Assembly: GCA_963660485.1 (NCBI GenBank) | Contig: CAVKYH010000009.1 | Location: 13,042-77,041 of the forward strand | DNA: 64,000 nucleotides | Reading direction: 5' to 3' | Source of the DNA: UBA6398 sp963660485 | GTDB lineage: Bacteria > Bacteroidota > Bacteroidia > Bacteroidales > Bacteroidaceae | In this document: positions 33,850-43,686 of the stretch, piece after piece | Layout: the number at the start of each line of letters is the position of its first letter | How positions within the stretch are numbered: the first letter of the stretch is position 1 | Notes under the pieces: model-generated | What the model was told of the DNA's origin: nothing | Seen by the model: only the letters and a program-made list of their open reading frames with translations | The model's database searches: none | Translations under genes and position numbers: made by a program

Positions 33850-35601
33850 TTAGTAATCAACTTGAGCCTTCACCGCATTGGAAGGATCGGGATTGAGAAC
33901 AACGCTTGTATTCTGGTCTCTCTCGTATTCATATATATAATAGTTCAACCACGGAGCCACATATCCCTCTTTGGAATTGAGTTGATAGGTAGAAGGGAAG
34001 TTGGAATCATCGTAGTAGCGCGTGATTTTCTTTGCCAAACGCTTGTAATCGAAATAAACAAGCCCTTCGCCCCAAAATTCTATGCGCTTCTGCACCATAA
34101 GTTCGTCGGTAAAATCTTCAATCGTGGTAGCAGAGCATTCATATTTGTTGTCGTTGTAACGATAAGAGTTCATGAAGTTTTCCAAAGCCGTTTTGCCGGC
34201 AACAATTCCTTCGGAATGCGCCACAGCTTCAGCGTAGATGAAATACATTTCCTCTACACGCATCAGAGGTATGTCGCAAAGCAAACCAACATTATAATCA
34301 TCTGTATTTCCCGAACCCGGGTGGAATTTGATTCCTGCATAAGCATCAAGATATTTCCATTGATTATCCGTCAACAGAGTGCTATAACCATCAGGAACTT
34401 TCCTTGCTCTGGCATCTTTGGGGGCAACCCATGTTTTCTTGCGCCAATCGGCATCAGAAATCTTGTTGTAAAGATTAGCACCAATACAACGGCTACCGCC
34501 GGCCTTATCCTTACTACCCCAATATGCCGCCCACGAAAAGACAGTAGACTCTACCGACATATTACACATCCAAGAATACCACATGTTACCTATTTGCTCT
34601 TTCGCACCAAAAGAAGCGCCCCACATCCAAGCATGATTTGCTGTATTGAATCCGGTCTTTGTGTCATACCATTCCTCTTTGTTCAGCGGACTATAACCAT
34701 CAGTCCCCATAGCTTTCTCCGCATATTCTGCGGCTTTGGCATAACATTCTTTCGCAGTCTTGATTCCGAGCGCATCATAGCCATCGTTATCATTTTCGTG
34801 TTCAAGTTGTGCCGTCAAATCATTAGGAGTGCGATCAAAACGCGTAGCCAATTCCAGCCATAAGCGAGCCTTCAAACCATAAACCACACTCTGGTCAGGA
34901 ACACTCTTGTCTGTGCGGCTATATCCTTCAAGATATTTCTCGGCTTTGTTTAAATCCGACATTATAAAACGATACATCGTATAGAACTTTGCACGCGGAT
35001 TGTGCTTCGCCTCATCTTTTGTAGTGTTCTCGGTTACAATAGGAACTGTAAGCCCCCAAACTTCTTTAGCCTTTTCATCTATATCAAAACCTGTAGGCTT
35101 AAATTCAAACATTCTGGCCAAATCCATATAAGCCAAAGCACGATAAGCAAGTGCAACGCCGGTAAGATTCAAATCTTTCTGCGTAGGATTTTCCTTATGT
35201 CCATAATCTTTTATTATAAGCCCGGCATTGTAGTTAAGGTAATAGTAATACGAGAAAGTATAAAGCGCAAAATAGTTCAGATAAGAGCCGTCGGCGATAT
35301 ACGAATAGTAATAGTCCATTGCAGAACTTGCTATAGGGAAATCTTCTCCGAGAATATCTCTTATAAACATCTGGCAAGGATACCCCCAATCGCAAGAATT
35401 CCCTGAAACTCCGTAAGAATCGTACATTACCATAATGGCGTTCAAACCATTTATGAGCAAAGAAGAAGGATCTGAAGCTTGGTCTATCTGTTTTTGGGTA
35501 CCCACATCGGTAGGCAAGTCTTCTTTCAAGCAAGCCTGCATCAAGAAAGCCGCTGATATAATCATAAGCAAGGCTGTTGCCTTTTTGAATATTTTGTTCA
35601 T
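33850..35601 (-). CDS. SusD/RagB-family outer-membrane nutrient-binding lipoprotein
   Basis: A 583-residue lipoprotein with lipobox LMQAC (C24) and the acidic LKEDLPTD after it. The helical TPR-like core shows the SusD family pattern: YNAGLIIKDYG, LTGVALAYRALAYMDLARMF, then VYGLKARLWLELATR. Near the C-terminus IPLMRVEEMYFIYAEAVAH and VQKRIEFWGEGLVYFDYKR are strongly typical. It forms a lid on the SusC channel and hands over ligand. It follows susC by 21 bases. There is no glycoside hydrolase in the cluster, so the ligand may be a peptide or an unusual glycan. Confidence 0.95.
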   Translation of the reverse strand: MNKIFKKATALLMIISAAFLMQACLKEDLPTDVGTQKQIDQASDPSSLLINGLNAIMVMYDSYGVSGNSCDWGYPCQMFIRDILGEDFPIASSAMDYYYSYIADGSYLNYFALYTFSYYYYLNYNAGLIIKDYGHKENPTQKDLNLTGVALAYRALAYMDLARMFEFKPTGFDIDEKAKEVWGLTVPIVTENTTKDEAKHNPRAKFYTMYRFIMSDLNKAEKYLEGYSRTDKSVPDQSVVYGLKARLWLELATRFDRTPNDLTAQLEHENDNDGYDALGIKTAKECYAKAAEYAEKAMGTDGYSPLNKEEWYDTKTGFNTANHAWMWGASFGAKEQIGNMWYSWMCNMSVESTVFSWAAYWGSKDKAGGSRCIGANLYNKISDADWRKKTWVAPKDARARKVPDGYSTLLTDNQWKYLDAYAGIKFHPGSGNTDDYNVGLLCDIPLMRVEEMYFIYAEAVAHSEGIVAGKTALENFMNSYRYNDNKYECSATTIEDFTDELMVQKRIEFWGEGLVYFDYKRLAKKITRYYDDSNFPSTYQLNSKEGYVAPWLNYYIYEYERDQNTSVVLNPDPSNAVKAQVDY

Positions 35602-35622
35602 GATGATTATCTCTTTTGAAAT

Positions 35623-38600
35623 TTAGAAGTTTAATGTTATACCACCCGAAATCGTACGAACGAACGAATAGTTTTCTATACCAGGCGAACCAGCATAACT
35701 TGTACGCGGATCAAGACCTTTGCGCTTTGTCCAAAGGGCAACATTATCAGCAGCCACATACACGCGCAACTTTGTCAATCCCAACTTAGAAATCCATACT
35801 TTGGGGAAAGTGTAGCCAAAATTGATATCATTAAGACTCAACCAACTGCCGTTTGTAAGAAATCTGTCGGAAGCAAGATTCTGATCGGTGTCGCCAAATT
35901 GCAAGCGGGGAATGTTTGAACTTTTATTGGTTTCACTCCATGCTTTAAGCATATCCTTGTGGAAGTTTGTACCTACATCAGAACTGTTCGGACTATGCAT
36001 CAGAGTTTGATAGCCATAGTCGAACACTTGTCCTCCGATAGAATAGGAGAAATTCACCGACAAGTCAAAACCTTTGAATGTAACTGTTGTTCCAAAGCCA
36101 CCATAAAGGTCTGGCGTTGGATCTCCGCAAGCATAATACGAAGCCTCTTCATGATTCGTGGTAGTTGTTCTCACACCTTGGTCATCAGTCTTATACCACA
36201 TTGCATTTCCTTCGGCATCTACACCTGCATACTTAGGCAATCGCCAAGTATATATAGGTAGTCCCTCACCATAGAAATAATCACCGGAAGTATAGCCAGC
36301 ATGTCCGTCAAGTGTAGACTTTTTATTCTCTGCATACAGTTTGGTGATTTCGTTAGTGTAATGCGTTGCGTTAAGATTTACATTCCACACAAAATCTTTG
36401 GTATGGAATATATCGTAGGCGATATCAAATTCCACGCCTTGGTTTACCATACTACCGACATTCGAATAGTATTGCGTATATCCTTCAGACTTGGGAACGT
36501 ACACAATGCTTAGCATATCTGTGGTTTTGCGATAGAAATACTCCAAACCTCCACGCAAGCGGTTGTCAAACATCGTAAACTCAACACCAAGGTTCAAGTT
36601 TGTATTTGTTTCCCAAGTGATATTCGGATTACCTTTGGAATAAAGCATTGTAGCCACCTTATCGTTTGAATTACTGATAAGGTATGTATCCATATAAAGA
36701 TTCGAACCAATTGCGTCATTACCTTGTTGTCCCACAGAGAATTTCAATTTCAGTTCGTTGAGCCAATCTTTGGTGCTTTCCATCCATTTTTCTTTTGAAA
36801 TGAGCCATGCTGCGCCGAAAGAATAGAAGTTACCCCAGCGGTGCGACGGAGCAAAGCGCGAAGAGCCATCACGACGGAAAGAGAACTGACCGAAATATTT
36901 GCTGTCGTAATCATACATGGCGCGGAAGAAATATCCCTCGGTATTGTATTTTCCTTGGTCGGAAGTTCCGGAATTATCCTTGATAGCGCCACTCAATTCA
37001 CGGTTTCCGAAATAAGAGAACATCTTGGTGCGTGAAGCTATCACATCTTCGCCCGTCTGTTTATAGTTCTCGTGCCCAAGAAGCAAAGTCATGTTGTGTT
37101 TTCCGAACGAACGCACGTAATTTGCCAACTGTTGGAAGTTTGCCGTATAGTAACGGTAATGACTCTTGCTTACGAAACCTTCGGGATATGTGGCAGCACC
37201 CCAACCATAAAAAGGCTGCGCGGTTGAAGTATAGCGATATTCATAATCGTTCACCGTTCCGTTGAGAGTAAGTGTGAGACCCTTTACGAAATCGGGGGTT
37301 ATATCTACATAACCATTGAGATAGAAAGAATTGCCATCTTGTTCGCTTGCTTGAAGCATGTCATCTTTCAGCGGGTTTTGCGTAGAAAGTATATGGCGTG
37401 TGAGTCCGGCGTTCATACCGTCGCCATAGTCCATAATCTTACCGTTGGCGTCTGTCATAATCTTGCCGTTGCCATCACGCAAATAGAGCGGATAAATAGG
37501 AGCTATTTTATTAACGGTATAGAATATATTATTTCCGGAATTGCTGCTGCCGTCTGCCGCATAGTCCACGTCGCTGTGAGCATAGTTGATGTTACCGCCC
37601 ACTTTTAGCCATGGTTTGGCTTTATAGTCTGCTTTAAGTCTAACGGTGTATCGTTTGTAATCCGAAGCCGGAGAGATACCGGGATTGTCAAGATAGCCGA
37701 ACGAAGCATAGAATTGCGAAACTTGGTCGCCGCCATTGATATTCAAGTTATACTCCTGGCGCAAAGCATTACGAAAAGCGGCTTTCAACCAATCATCGGG
37801 TTTAATGGTATATTCTTGTCCGTTATAAGTGATTTTGTTGCCGAGTTTGGCGTTTGGATTAAGCTTTCCGTTATCACCAATCAGGTATTGTCCTTCGGGA
37901 ACATCGTATACGAGATAACCCAAACCGCCAACAGACGCATCGCTGCTCAACATATTTTGATTTGCCTGCACATGTGCGGCGTAGGAACTCTTGCCGTCGG
38001 CCCTCAATTTATTGTAAATGGACTGATATTGCAGTTCATAATATTGCCCAGGGTCGGTTACCATATCATAAGTCTTGGAAGCACGGCTCACACTACCCCA
38101 TTTTGCATCGAGAGATATGGTGGTTTTGCCTTGCTGCGGCGTTTTGGTGGTTATCATAATCACACCGTTTGCACCGCGAGCACCATAAAGGGCATTTGAA
38201 GCTGCATCTTTCAAAACTGTAATCGAAGCAACATCGGCAGGGTTGATATCACTCCACGAACCATAGTACGGCGCGCCGTCAACTACGATAAGGGGTTCCT
38301 GACCTGCGTTGATTGAGCTAATACCACGCACATGGATTGTAGGAGTTGAGGTAGGGTCGCCCGAAGATTTGTACATCTGCACACCGGCTACCTGTCCGTC
38401 AAGAGCGTCAACCACATTGTTTACCTGGCGGTCGCTTATCTTTTTGTTGTCCACGACTCCTGCCGAGCCTGTGAACGATGATTTTTTCTGCTTTCCATAA
38501 GCCACAACCAAAACTCCGTCAAGTTTGTTGTCTTTGGAGTGCAGACTGATTTTCATTCCCGACGCAGCTTTCAATTTCTGCGCCTCCATTCCGATAAAGG

Positions 38601-38820
38601 TTACCACAAGCGTAGCACCTTTTTTAGCTTGGGGCAAATTGAATTTGCCATTGACGTCTGTAACGGCGACAATTTGGGTACCTTCTACCACAACGTGAGC
38701 ACCGAATACAGGTTCTCCATTTTCATCAGTAACAAGTCCCCCGACTCCACCGGGATTCTGTGCCATTACATGCCCTGACGTTGCCAACAACAGGGACATT
38801 AAAAAAACCTTTACTCTCAT
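35623..38820 (-). CDS. SusC/RagA-family TonB-dependent outer-membrane transporter
   Basis: A 1065-residue protein: signal peptide (to about residue 20), a carboxypeptidase-regulatory-like domain (GLVTDENGEPVFGAHVVVEG to about 95), a plug domain (VNNVVDALDGQVAGVQ, then IHVRGISSINAGQEPLIVVDGAPY and ITVLKDAASNALYGARGANG, the SusC signature), and a C-terminal 22-strand barrel. The TonB box region follows the CarboxypepD domain (LDGVLVVAYGKQKKSS). It imports ligand captured by SusD using TonB energy. The promoter is an exact consensus with a leader of roughly 277 bases, which suggests regulation in the leader. Confidence 0.96.
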   Translation of the reverse strand: MRVKVFLMSLLLATSGHVMAQNPGGVGGLVTDENGEPVFGAHVVVEGTQIVAVTDVNGKFNLPQAKKGATLVVTFIGMEAQKLKAASGMKISLHSKDNKLDGVLVVAYGKQKKSSFTGSAGVVDNKKISDRQVNNVVDALDGQVAGVQMYKSSGDPTSTPTIHVRGISSINAGQEPLIVVDGAPYYGSWSDINPADVASITVLKDAASNALYGARGANGVIMITTKTPQQGKTTISLDAKWGSVSRASKTYDMVTDPGQYYELQYQSIYNKLRADGKSSYAAHVQANQNMLSSDASVGGLGYLVYDVPEGQYLIGDNGKLNPNAKLGNKITYNGQEYTIKPDDWLKAAFRNALRQEYNLNINGGDQVSQFYASFGYLDNPGISPASDYKRYTVRLKADYKAKPWLKVGGNINYAHSDVDYAADGSSNSGNNIFYTVNKIAPIYPLYLRDGNGKIMTDANGKIMDYGDGMNAGLTRHILSTQNPLKDDMLQASEQDGNSFYLNGYVDITPDFVKGLTLTLNGTVNDYEYRYTSTAQPFYGWGAATYPEGFVSKSHYRYYTANFQQLANYVRSFGKHNMTLLLGHENYKQTGEDVIASRTKMFSYFGNRELSGAIKDNSGTSDQGKYNTEGYFFRAMYDYDSKYFGQFSFRRDGSSRFAPSHRWGNFYSFGAAWLISKEKWMESTKDWLNELKLKFSVGQQGNDAIGSNLYMDTYLISNSNDKVATMLYSKGNPNITWETNTNLNLGVEFTMFDNRLRGGLEYFYRKTTDMLSIVYVPKSEGYTQYYSNVGSMVNQGVEFDIAYDIFHTKDFVWNVNLNATHYTNEITKLYAENKKSTLDGHAGYTSGDYFYGEGLPIYTWRLPKYAGVDAEGNAMWYKTDDQGVRTTTTNHEEASYYACGDPTPDLYGGFGTTVTFKGFDLSVNFSYSIGGQVFDYGYQTLMHSPNSSDVGTNFHKDMLKAWSETNKSSNIPRLQFGDTDQNLASDRFLTNGSWLSLNDINFGYTFPKVWISKLGLTKLRVYVAADNVALWTKRKGLDPRTSYAGSPGIENYSFVRTISGGITLNF

Positions 38821-39097
38821 ATATTTTTTCTATGTGTTGTTTCTTGATTTCGGGGAGGCGTTTTCCCCATTTAATATTGCTATAAAAAGCGAACAGTACG
38901 CACACAAAATCTATCTGCAAATCTCTTGACTGCACAACAACATTAGCTGCATTCAGAAGATTTGCAAACCCGCTTTCATTTTGTCGGGCTAAACATCACA
39001 GCCCGATATCTGTGCAAACCTTGAAGGGCTTGCTTTGAAAACATATCGTAGATTTCAATATCCATTCGCCACATCATTTTAACAGCGTGCAATATTT
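38821..39097 (-). promoter_or_regulatory. Long 5' leader of the susCD operon
   Basis: About 277 bases between the predicted transcription start and the susC ATG hold no credible ORF. Visible structure includes a CGGGCT/AGCCCG hairpin (38984-39004), three near-repeats around TTTGCA (with GGTTTGCA, GGGTTTGCA and GATTTGCA) and a GGGG/CCCC hairpin about 30 bases before the start codon. It could host antisense or structural control; this is inference. Confidence 0.45.
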
Positions 39098-39103
39098 ATG
39101 ATG

Positions 39104-39134
39104 CAAAGGTATTGTAATTTCCGTTAAACACAAA
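39104..39134 (-). promoter_or_regulatory. susCD promoter (TTTG-N19-TACCTTTG)
   Basis: Minus-strand TTTG (39131-39134) and TACCTTTG (39104-39111) are separated by exactly 19 bases, a perfect Bacteroidetes housekeeping promoter. No anti-sigma/ECF pair lies next to the operon. Confidence 0.75.
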
Positions 39135-39361
39135 GCTTTTCGAAAGAAAAAGCCGTTCAAACACGCCAAAAGTTTGTTTTCGATTTACTTTTATACACAT
39201 TTTGTTTGTTAGAGTTTCCGTTTTATGTCATTCTAATCAGAGAAGAATAGCCGGAATATATAGAAAAATCCAACGAATCCGCATCAAATCCCGTTGTTTT
39301 CCACTGTCGGCAACACGCAAAAGCAAAGATTTCAAACGCCCTCAAATTCCCGAAAAAATTA

Positions 39362-39460
39362 CAAGGCATCTTGTTAAAAACGATGTCTGATATTATTTAA
39401 ATAATGTCTGACATCGTTTGAATAATGTCAGACATTGTTTTTGCGATATATGACATAATG
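39362..39460. repeat. Family C repeat, three words
   Basis: After AAGGCATCTTGTTAAAAACG come GATGTCTGATAT, ATGTCTGACATCG and ATGTCAGACATTG at 21-base steps with TATTTAAATA- and TTTGAATA-type linkers, ending TTTTTGCG. A further TATGACATAATG lies just beyond. It sits in the divergent region between susC and DUF3737; 39135-39361 shows nothing else. Confidence 0.87.
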
Positions 39461-39582
39461 TTTTCGCCACCCCAAACGGCGTATACAGAACCCCTTTTTG
39501 CTTACCCGAATTACTTGTAGAAATTGATTGGCACAATATTTGCTCCATTTATAACCTAACAACATATTCACAAGGCACTATT

Positions 39583-40431
39583 ATGGAATTTATCAAAGAC
39601 AAGCAATTCGGCGGAGAACGTCCTCTTTTCGGAAGTCATGACGTAAGGCTCGAAAACATTACCATTACCGACGGAGAATCGGGCATAAAATGCTGCCAGA
39701 ACCTTGAATGTGCAAACTCAAAATTCTACGGAAAATATCCGTGGTGGCATGTTGACGGAAGTGTGATAGAGAACTGCTATTTTGCTCCCGGCAGCCGCTC
39801 GGCTATATGGTACAGCAATGACATGGTGATGAGAAACTGCGTGATTGACGGCCCGAAGTTTTTTCGCGAGATGCGCAACCTGAGCCTCGAAAACGTAAAA
39901 ATCAACGACGCCGACGAAACTTTTTGGAAAGTCAGCGGATTGAAAATAAAGAATGTGGAACTCCACGAAGGCACCTACCCGTTCATGTTTTGCGAAAACA
40001 TTTATGTAGACGGCTTGAAGTCGGATTCGAAATACGTGTTCCAATATTGCAAGAATGTTGAGGTGCACCACGCAGAAATCACCACAAAAGACAGTTTTTG
40101 GGAGTGTGAAAACGTTACCGTCTACGATTCCAATCTCGACGGAGAGTATCTTGCGTGGCACAGCAAGGGCATCAAACTCGTAAGATGTCATATAAGCGGC
40201 GAACAACCTTTGTGCTATCTCGACGGAATTACGCTTGAAGATTGTACTTTCGACGCTGCCTGCGACCGCACATTCGAAGACTGTAGCAACATAAACGCAC
40301 AGATTTCGGGCAAACTCACAGAAGTGAAAAATCCTATCAGCGGGCGCATCGTTGCCGACGAAATAGGAAAAATCACCTACACGCAATTTGCAAAAGGAAA
40401 CAGTTGCATAATAGAAACCCGCAAACAATAA
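39583..40431 (+). CDS. DUF3737 family protein
   Basis: A 282-residue cytoplasmic protein made of short repeating turns (ENITITDGESGIKCCQNLECANSKF-like, many N-C-x-F/I rungs), fitting a right-handed beta-helix. DKQFGGERPLFG at the start, YPWWHVDG, IWYSNDM and LDGEYLAWHSKGIKLVRCHISGEQPLCY match the DUF3737 family. Its function is unknown. It lies four bases before the MalY-type gene, and the two are often neighbours in related genomes as far as I recall. No signal peptide is present. Confidence 0.85.
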   Translation: MEFIKDKQFGGERPLFGSHDVRLENITITDGESGIKCCQNLECANSKFYGKYPWWHVDGSVIENCYFAPGSRSAIWYSNDMVMRNCVIDGPKFFREMRNLSLENVKINDADETFWKVSGLKIKNVELHEGTYPFMFCENIYVDGLKSDSKYVFQYCKNVEVHHAEITTKDSFWECENVTVYDSNLDGEYLAWHSKGIKLVRCHISGEQPLCYLDGITLEDCTFDAACDRTFEDCSNINAQISGKLTEVKNPISGRIVADEIGKITYTQFAKGNSCIIETRKQ

Positions 40432-40435
40432 CACC

Positions 40436-41599
40436 ATGGCATACGATTTCAACAAAACAATACAGCGCCGCGGCACAAACTCCTACAAATGGGACACGCC
40501 GAGAGACAAGAACATTCTGCCTATGTGGGTTGCCGACATGGATTTTCCCGTTGCGCCGTGTATACAAAAGGCTATCGAGCAGCGTGTGGCGCATGGAGTT
40601 TTCGGCTACACGCTTGTTCCCGAATCCTACTACCGCGCCGTTATAAATTGGTTCAAGACCCGGCACAAATGGACCGTAAAGCGCGACTGGATACTCTATA
40701 CCACAGGCGTTGTGCCTGCCGTAAGTTGTTGCATAAAGGCTATCTGCATGCCAGGAGAGAATGTGCTCGTGCAGACACCCGTTTACAACTGTTTCTTCTC
40801 GAGTATCCGCAACCAAGGGTGCCAGATTGTTGAAAACGAACTTGTGAGAGACGGCGATTCATACAGAATTGATTTCGACGATTTCGAACAAAAATGCGCC
40901 AATCCCAAGACCACGGCGTTTCTTCTCTGCAATCCGCACAATCCTGCGGGACGTGTGTGGACGCGCGAGGAACTTGAGAAAATCAACACCATTTGCATGC
41001 GCCACAACGTGCGGGTGATTTCCGACGAGATACATTGCGAGATAATCATGCCGGGATATGAATACACGCCTTTCGCATCTGTGAGCAAAGAATGCCAGAA
41101 AAATTGCGTCGCCCTAAGCTCCCCGTCAAAAGCATTCAATACCGCAGGGCTACAGATAGCCAATATAGTTTGCGAGAATGCCGACTTGCGCCAACGCATA
41201 GAGAGAGTGATAAACATTTTCGAGGTTTGCGACGTGAATCCGTTTGGCCCCGTAGCCCTCGAAGCCGCATACAGCAAAGACGGCGCCCAATGGCTTGAAA
41301 ACCTCAACGCATATATTCTGGAAAACTACCGCACTCTGAAAATGTTTCTGGCTCTGAATCTGCCCAAGATAAAGCTTCTCCGACTCGAAGGCACATATCT
41401 TGCGTGGCTCGACATACATGCGCTAGGCATCAGCGCGGAAGAAGCGTATGACATACTTTTGAAAAAAGGCAAGCTCATGCTTTGTCCGGGTACAGAGTAT
41501 GGCGAGAAAGCCGGCGAGGGATATTTGCGCCTCAATCTGGCTTGTCCTGCCGAAACTTTGCACGAAGGTTTGCGCCGCATGAAACTTGCGCTTGGATAA
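40436..41599 (+). CDS. MalY/PatB-type aminotransferase (cystathionine beta-lyase)
   Basis: A 387-residue fold-type I PLP enzyme. It begins YDFNKTIQRRGTNSYKWD and has LPMWVADMDFPVAP, CNPHNPAGRVWTREEL, VISDEIHCEIIMPG, the PLP-lysine region SSPSKAFNTAGLQ and the C-terminal RLNLACP. This is the MalY/PatB C-S lyase pattern; it would cleave cystathionine to homocysteine, pyruvate and ammonia. Some family members act as transcriptional modulators or deaminate other thiol amino acids. It is translated just after DUF3737 (4-base gap). Confidence 0.9.
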   Translation: MAYDFNKTIQRRGTNSYKWDTPRDKNILPMWVADMDFPVAPCIQKAIEQRVAHGVFGYTLVPESYYRAVINWFKTRHKWTVKRDWILYTTGVVPAVSCCIKAICMPGENVLVQTPVYNCFFSSIRNQGCQIVENELVRDGDSYRIDFDDFEQKCANPKTTAFLLCNPHNPAGRVWTREELEKINTICMRHNVRVISDEIHCEIIMPGYEYTPFASVSKECQKNCVALSSPSKAFNTAGLQIANIVCENADLRQRIERVINIFEVCDVNPFGPVALEAAYSKDGAQWLENLNAYILENYRTLKMFLALNLPKIKLLRLEGTYLAWLDIHALGISAEEAYDILLKKGKLMLCPGTEYGEKAGEGYLRLNLACPAETLHEGLRRMKLALG

Positions 41600-41630
41600 A
41601 TGCCTTTAATTTTGAAAAACAAAGGCATTT
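41598..41630 (+). terminator. Hairpin at the MalY-type gene end
   Basis: AAATGCCTTT and its complement form a 10-bp stem around the stop codon, loop 13 bases. It lacks a T run, so termination strength is doubtful. Confidence 0.5.
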
Positions 41631-41684
41631 AGCAATAAGAAATAGGTACTTGTGAAAGGCTCATGCCTTTGCTGAAAAAACTAC

Positions 41685-41783
41685 TCGGCATCTCGTAAAA
41701 ATTCCGACGCATCTAATTTAAATTAGATGCGTCAGAATTTAAATTAGGTCTGACCTCGTATTCAACTATATCAGACATCGTTT
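41685..41783. repeat. Family B/C hybrid repeat with internal palindrome
   Basis: Cap GCATCTCGTAAAAATTCC, then GACGCATC facing GATGCGTC across TAATTTAAATTA (a 28-base palindrome), linker, word GGTCTGACC, and finally TATCAGACATCG with CGTTT. It lies between the convergent MalY-type and acyl-CoA ligase genes. Confidence 0.87.
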
Positions 41784-41810
41784 CAAGCCTTTCAAACAAG
41801 GAATAAAAAA

Positions 41811-41853
41811 CAAAGCGTGGCAATCTGCTTTTCAGCACTTTACCACGCTTTTT
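41811..41853 (-). terminator. Intrinsic terminator of the acyl-CoA ligase gene
   Basis: On the minus strand AAAGCGTGG and CCACGCTTT form a 9-bp stem with a long loop, followed by a T-rich run. Confidence 0.75.
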
Positions 41854-41877
41854 ATAGTATTCTATTTTAACCTAAAC

Positions 41878-43557
41878 TCAATTCACGTCATAATCGGCGT
41901 ATTTGTATCGTTTGATACTGCGTTTCGGTGTTTTTTCAAACTCTTCGTCCACGATTTTTATGCCCGACAGTTGTGAATAGTTGGGCAATTCGCTGTTGAG
42001 TTCCCTACGGTTTTGCTCCATAATCTCGGCAAGTTGTATCCTTGTCAGACCATCTTTTTTCACAAGCTCTTCCGATGGATAAACCAAGGCATAGAAACGG
42101 TTGCCTTTCTGTATCATGATGCTTTCTTCTACGTAGGGCAACATATTAAGTTTGCCTTCAACCTCTTCGGGATAGATGTTCTGTCCCGAAGAACCGAGCA
42201 ACATATTCTTTGAACGCCCTTTGATGTAAACATATCCGTATTCGTCCATAAGCCCAAGGTCGCCGGTATGCAGCCAACCGTCCTTGTCGATTGTAGCTGC
42301 GGTGGCCTCTGGATTCTTGTAGTATCCCAACATCACGTTAGTGCCTTTGCACACGATTTCACCGGGAATGTTTTGCGGATCGGGGGAGTCAATTCTCACT
42401 TCCATGTGTTTCACGGGGCGTCCGCACGAGCCGCTCGGAATCATCTTCCAGTCGGCATAAGTGATAATGGGCGCACATTCCGTGAGACCATATCCTATGG
42501 TATATCTGAAGCGTATGCGGCGCAAGAATTCCTCTATGTCGTGATTGAGAGCCGCTCCGCCGATAATTGCCTCGTAGAAATTTCCGCCGAAAGCGTCTGT
42601 GAGTTGTTTGCCTATTGCTGCCGCCACTTTTTCCTTTATATACGGCATGCGCACAAGCAGTTTCATCTTTGGCGACTGCAGTTTGGGAAGAATTGCACGG
42701 CGCAGGGCTTTCTCGAGAATCAACGGCACCGAAACGATAAGGTCGGGCTTTATGCGGCTGAACGCTTGGAAAATAATTGTAGGGCTCGGATTCTTTGTGA
42801 GGAAGAATATGTGTGTGCCCGAAATGAACTCGTACAAAAATTCAAACGCCATTCCATACATATGGGCCATAGGAAGAATTGATACCACCTTGCTTCCGCG
42901 ATGAATAGCCAGTTTCAGTGCGCTGTTGGCGAAATCCATGTTGCTCCACACGGCACGGTAGGGAATCATTACGCCTTTCGACAAACTCGTTGTGCCCGAA
43001 GTGTAGTTTATCATAGCCAGTTCTTCGGGTTCGTCGCGGCGATAGGCCACATGTTCCTTTCTGAAATTTTTCGGGAACTTCTTTCCGAACAGCTCATTCA
43101 GCCTTTCGCGGGCATTTGTAATCCTTTCGGAACGGCTAACTATAAGCGAAAAATCCTGCAAACCGAATATGCCTTCAAGCGTAGGCATCTTGTCGGCATC
43201 CAAATCGGGCCATACCTGATCGCCGACAAAGAAAAGTTTGCTCTCGGAGTGGCTTATAATATTGTATATCTGTTCCGGTGTAAATTCGTGTAGTATGGGA
43301 ACGGCCACTGCGCCATATGTCAGCACCGAGAGGAATGCCGCAGCCCACTGCGAACTGTTTCGTCCGCAAACCGCGATTTTGTCTCCTTTCTCCACGCCCG
43401 CTTCCTTGAAGATAATGTGCATCTTCTCTATTTTGCGAGCCACGTCCTTGTATTGCAAGGTAGCACCCTCGTAATCGGTGAGGGCATCTAAATCCCAATA
43501 TTCCTTTATGGCAAATTCCACTTGCTCAAGGAAACTGCCTATTTGGTTGTTATCCAT
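41878..43557 (-). CDS. AMP-forming long-chain acyl-CoA synthetase family
   Basis: A 559-residue adenylate-forming enzyme that would activate a fatty acid with ATP and CoA. The ATP-binding loop is YTSGTTSLSKGV, then GGAALNHDIEEFL, IGYGLTECAP, the hinge GWLHTGDLG and the C-terminal lysine region KTPKRSIKRYKY. It lacks membrane segments. The ATG at 43557 is chosen; an ATG nine bases upstream is possible. Long-chain substrate is by overall similarity; medium-chain or aryl acids cannot be excluded. It is a single-gene unit with its own promoter and terminator. Confidence 0.88.
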   Translation of the reverse strand: MDNNQIGSFLEQVEFAIKEYWDLDALTDYEGATLQYKDVARKIEKMHIIFKEAGVEKGDKIAVCGRNSSQWAAAFLSVLTYGAVAVPILHEFTPEQIYNIISHSESKLFFVGDQVWPDLDADKMPTLEGIFGLQDFSLIVSRSERITNARERLNELFGKKFPKNFRKEHVAYRRDEPEELAMINYTSGTTSLSKGVMIPYRAVWSNMDFANSALKLAIHRGSKVVSILPMAHMYGMAFEFLYEFISGTHIFFLTKNPSPTIIFQAFSRIKPDLIVSVPLILEKALRRAILPKLQSPKMKLLVRMPYIKEKVAAAIGKQLTDAFGGNFYEAIIGGAALNHDIEEFLRRIRFRYTIGYGLTECAPIITYADWKMIPSGSCGRPVKHMEVRIDSPDPQNIPGEIVCKGTNVMLGYYKNPEATAATIDKDGWLHTGDLGLMDEYGYVYIKGRSKNMLLGSSGQNIYPEEVEGKLNMLPYVEESIMIQKGNRFYALVYPSEELVKKDGLTRIQLAEIMEQNRRELNSELPNYSQLSGIKIVDEEFEKTPKRSIKRYKYADYDVN

Positions 43558-43582
43558 TTTGCACAAATTAGGTTTTGGTGTG

Positions 43583-43590
43583 CAAATTTA
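43583..43590 (-). promoter_or_regulatory. Putative -7 box (TAAATTTG) of the ligase gene
   Basis: TAAATTTG on the minus strand fits TAnnTTTG and gives a leader of about 19 bases. Confidence 0.5.
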
Positions 43591-43650
43591 ATTAGAAATT
43601 TCATATCAAAGGATATTTGTGCCAAAATAATTAGTATTTCTACTATATCA

Positions 43651-43686
43651 AGATATCGTAAAAACGATGTCTGACATTGTTTTTCG
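43651..43686. repeat. Short family C element, single word
   Basis: Reads GATATCGTAAAAACGATGTCTGACATTGTTTTTCGC in outline: cap, one word ATGTCTGACAT, closing TTGTTTTTCG. Its last bases overlap the -33 region of the cdd promoter. Confidence 0.8.

Noticed and set aside
33745..34863. Plus-strand 372-residue ORF
   Set aside because: Antisense to the susD-like gene; composition is that of a shadow frame with no recognisable domain.
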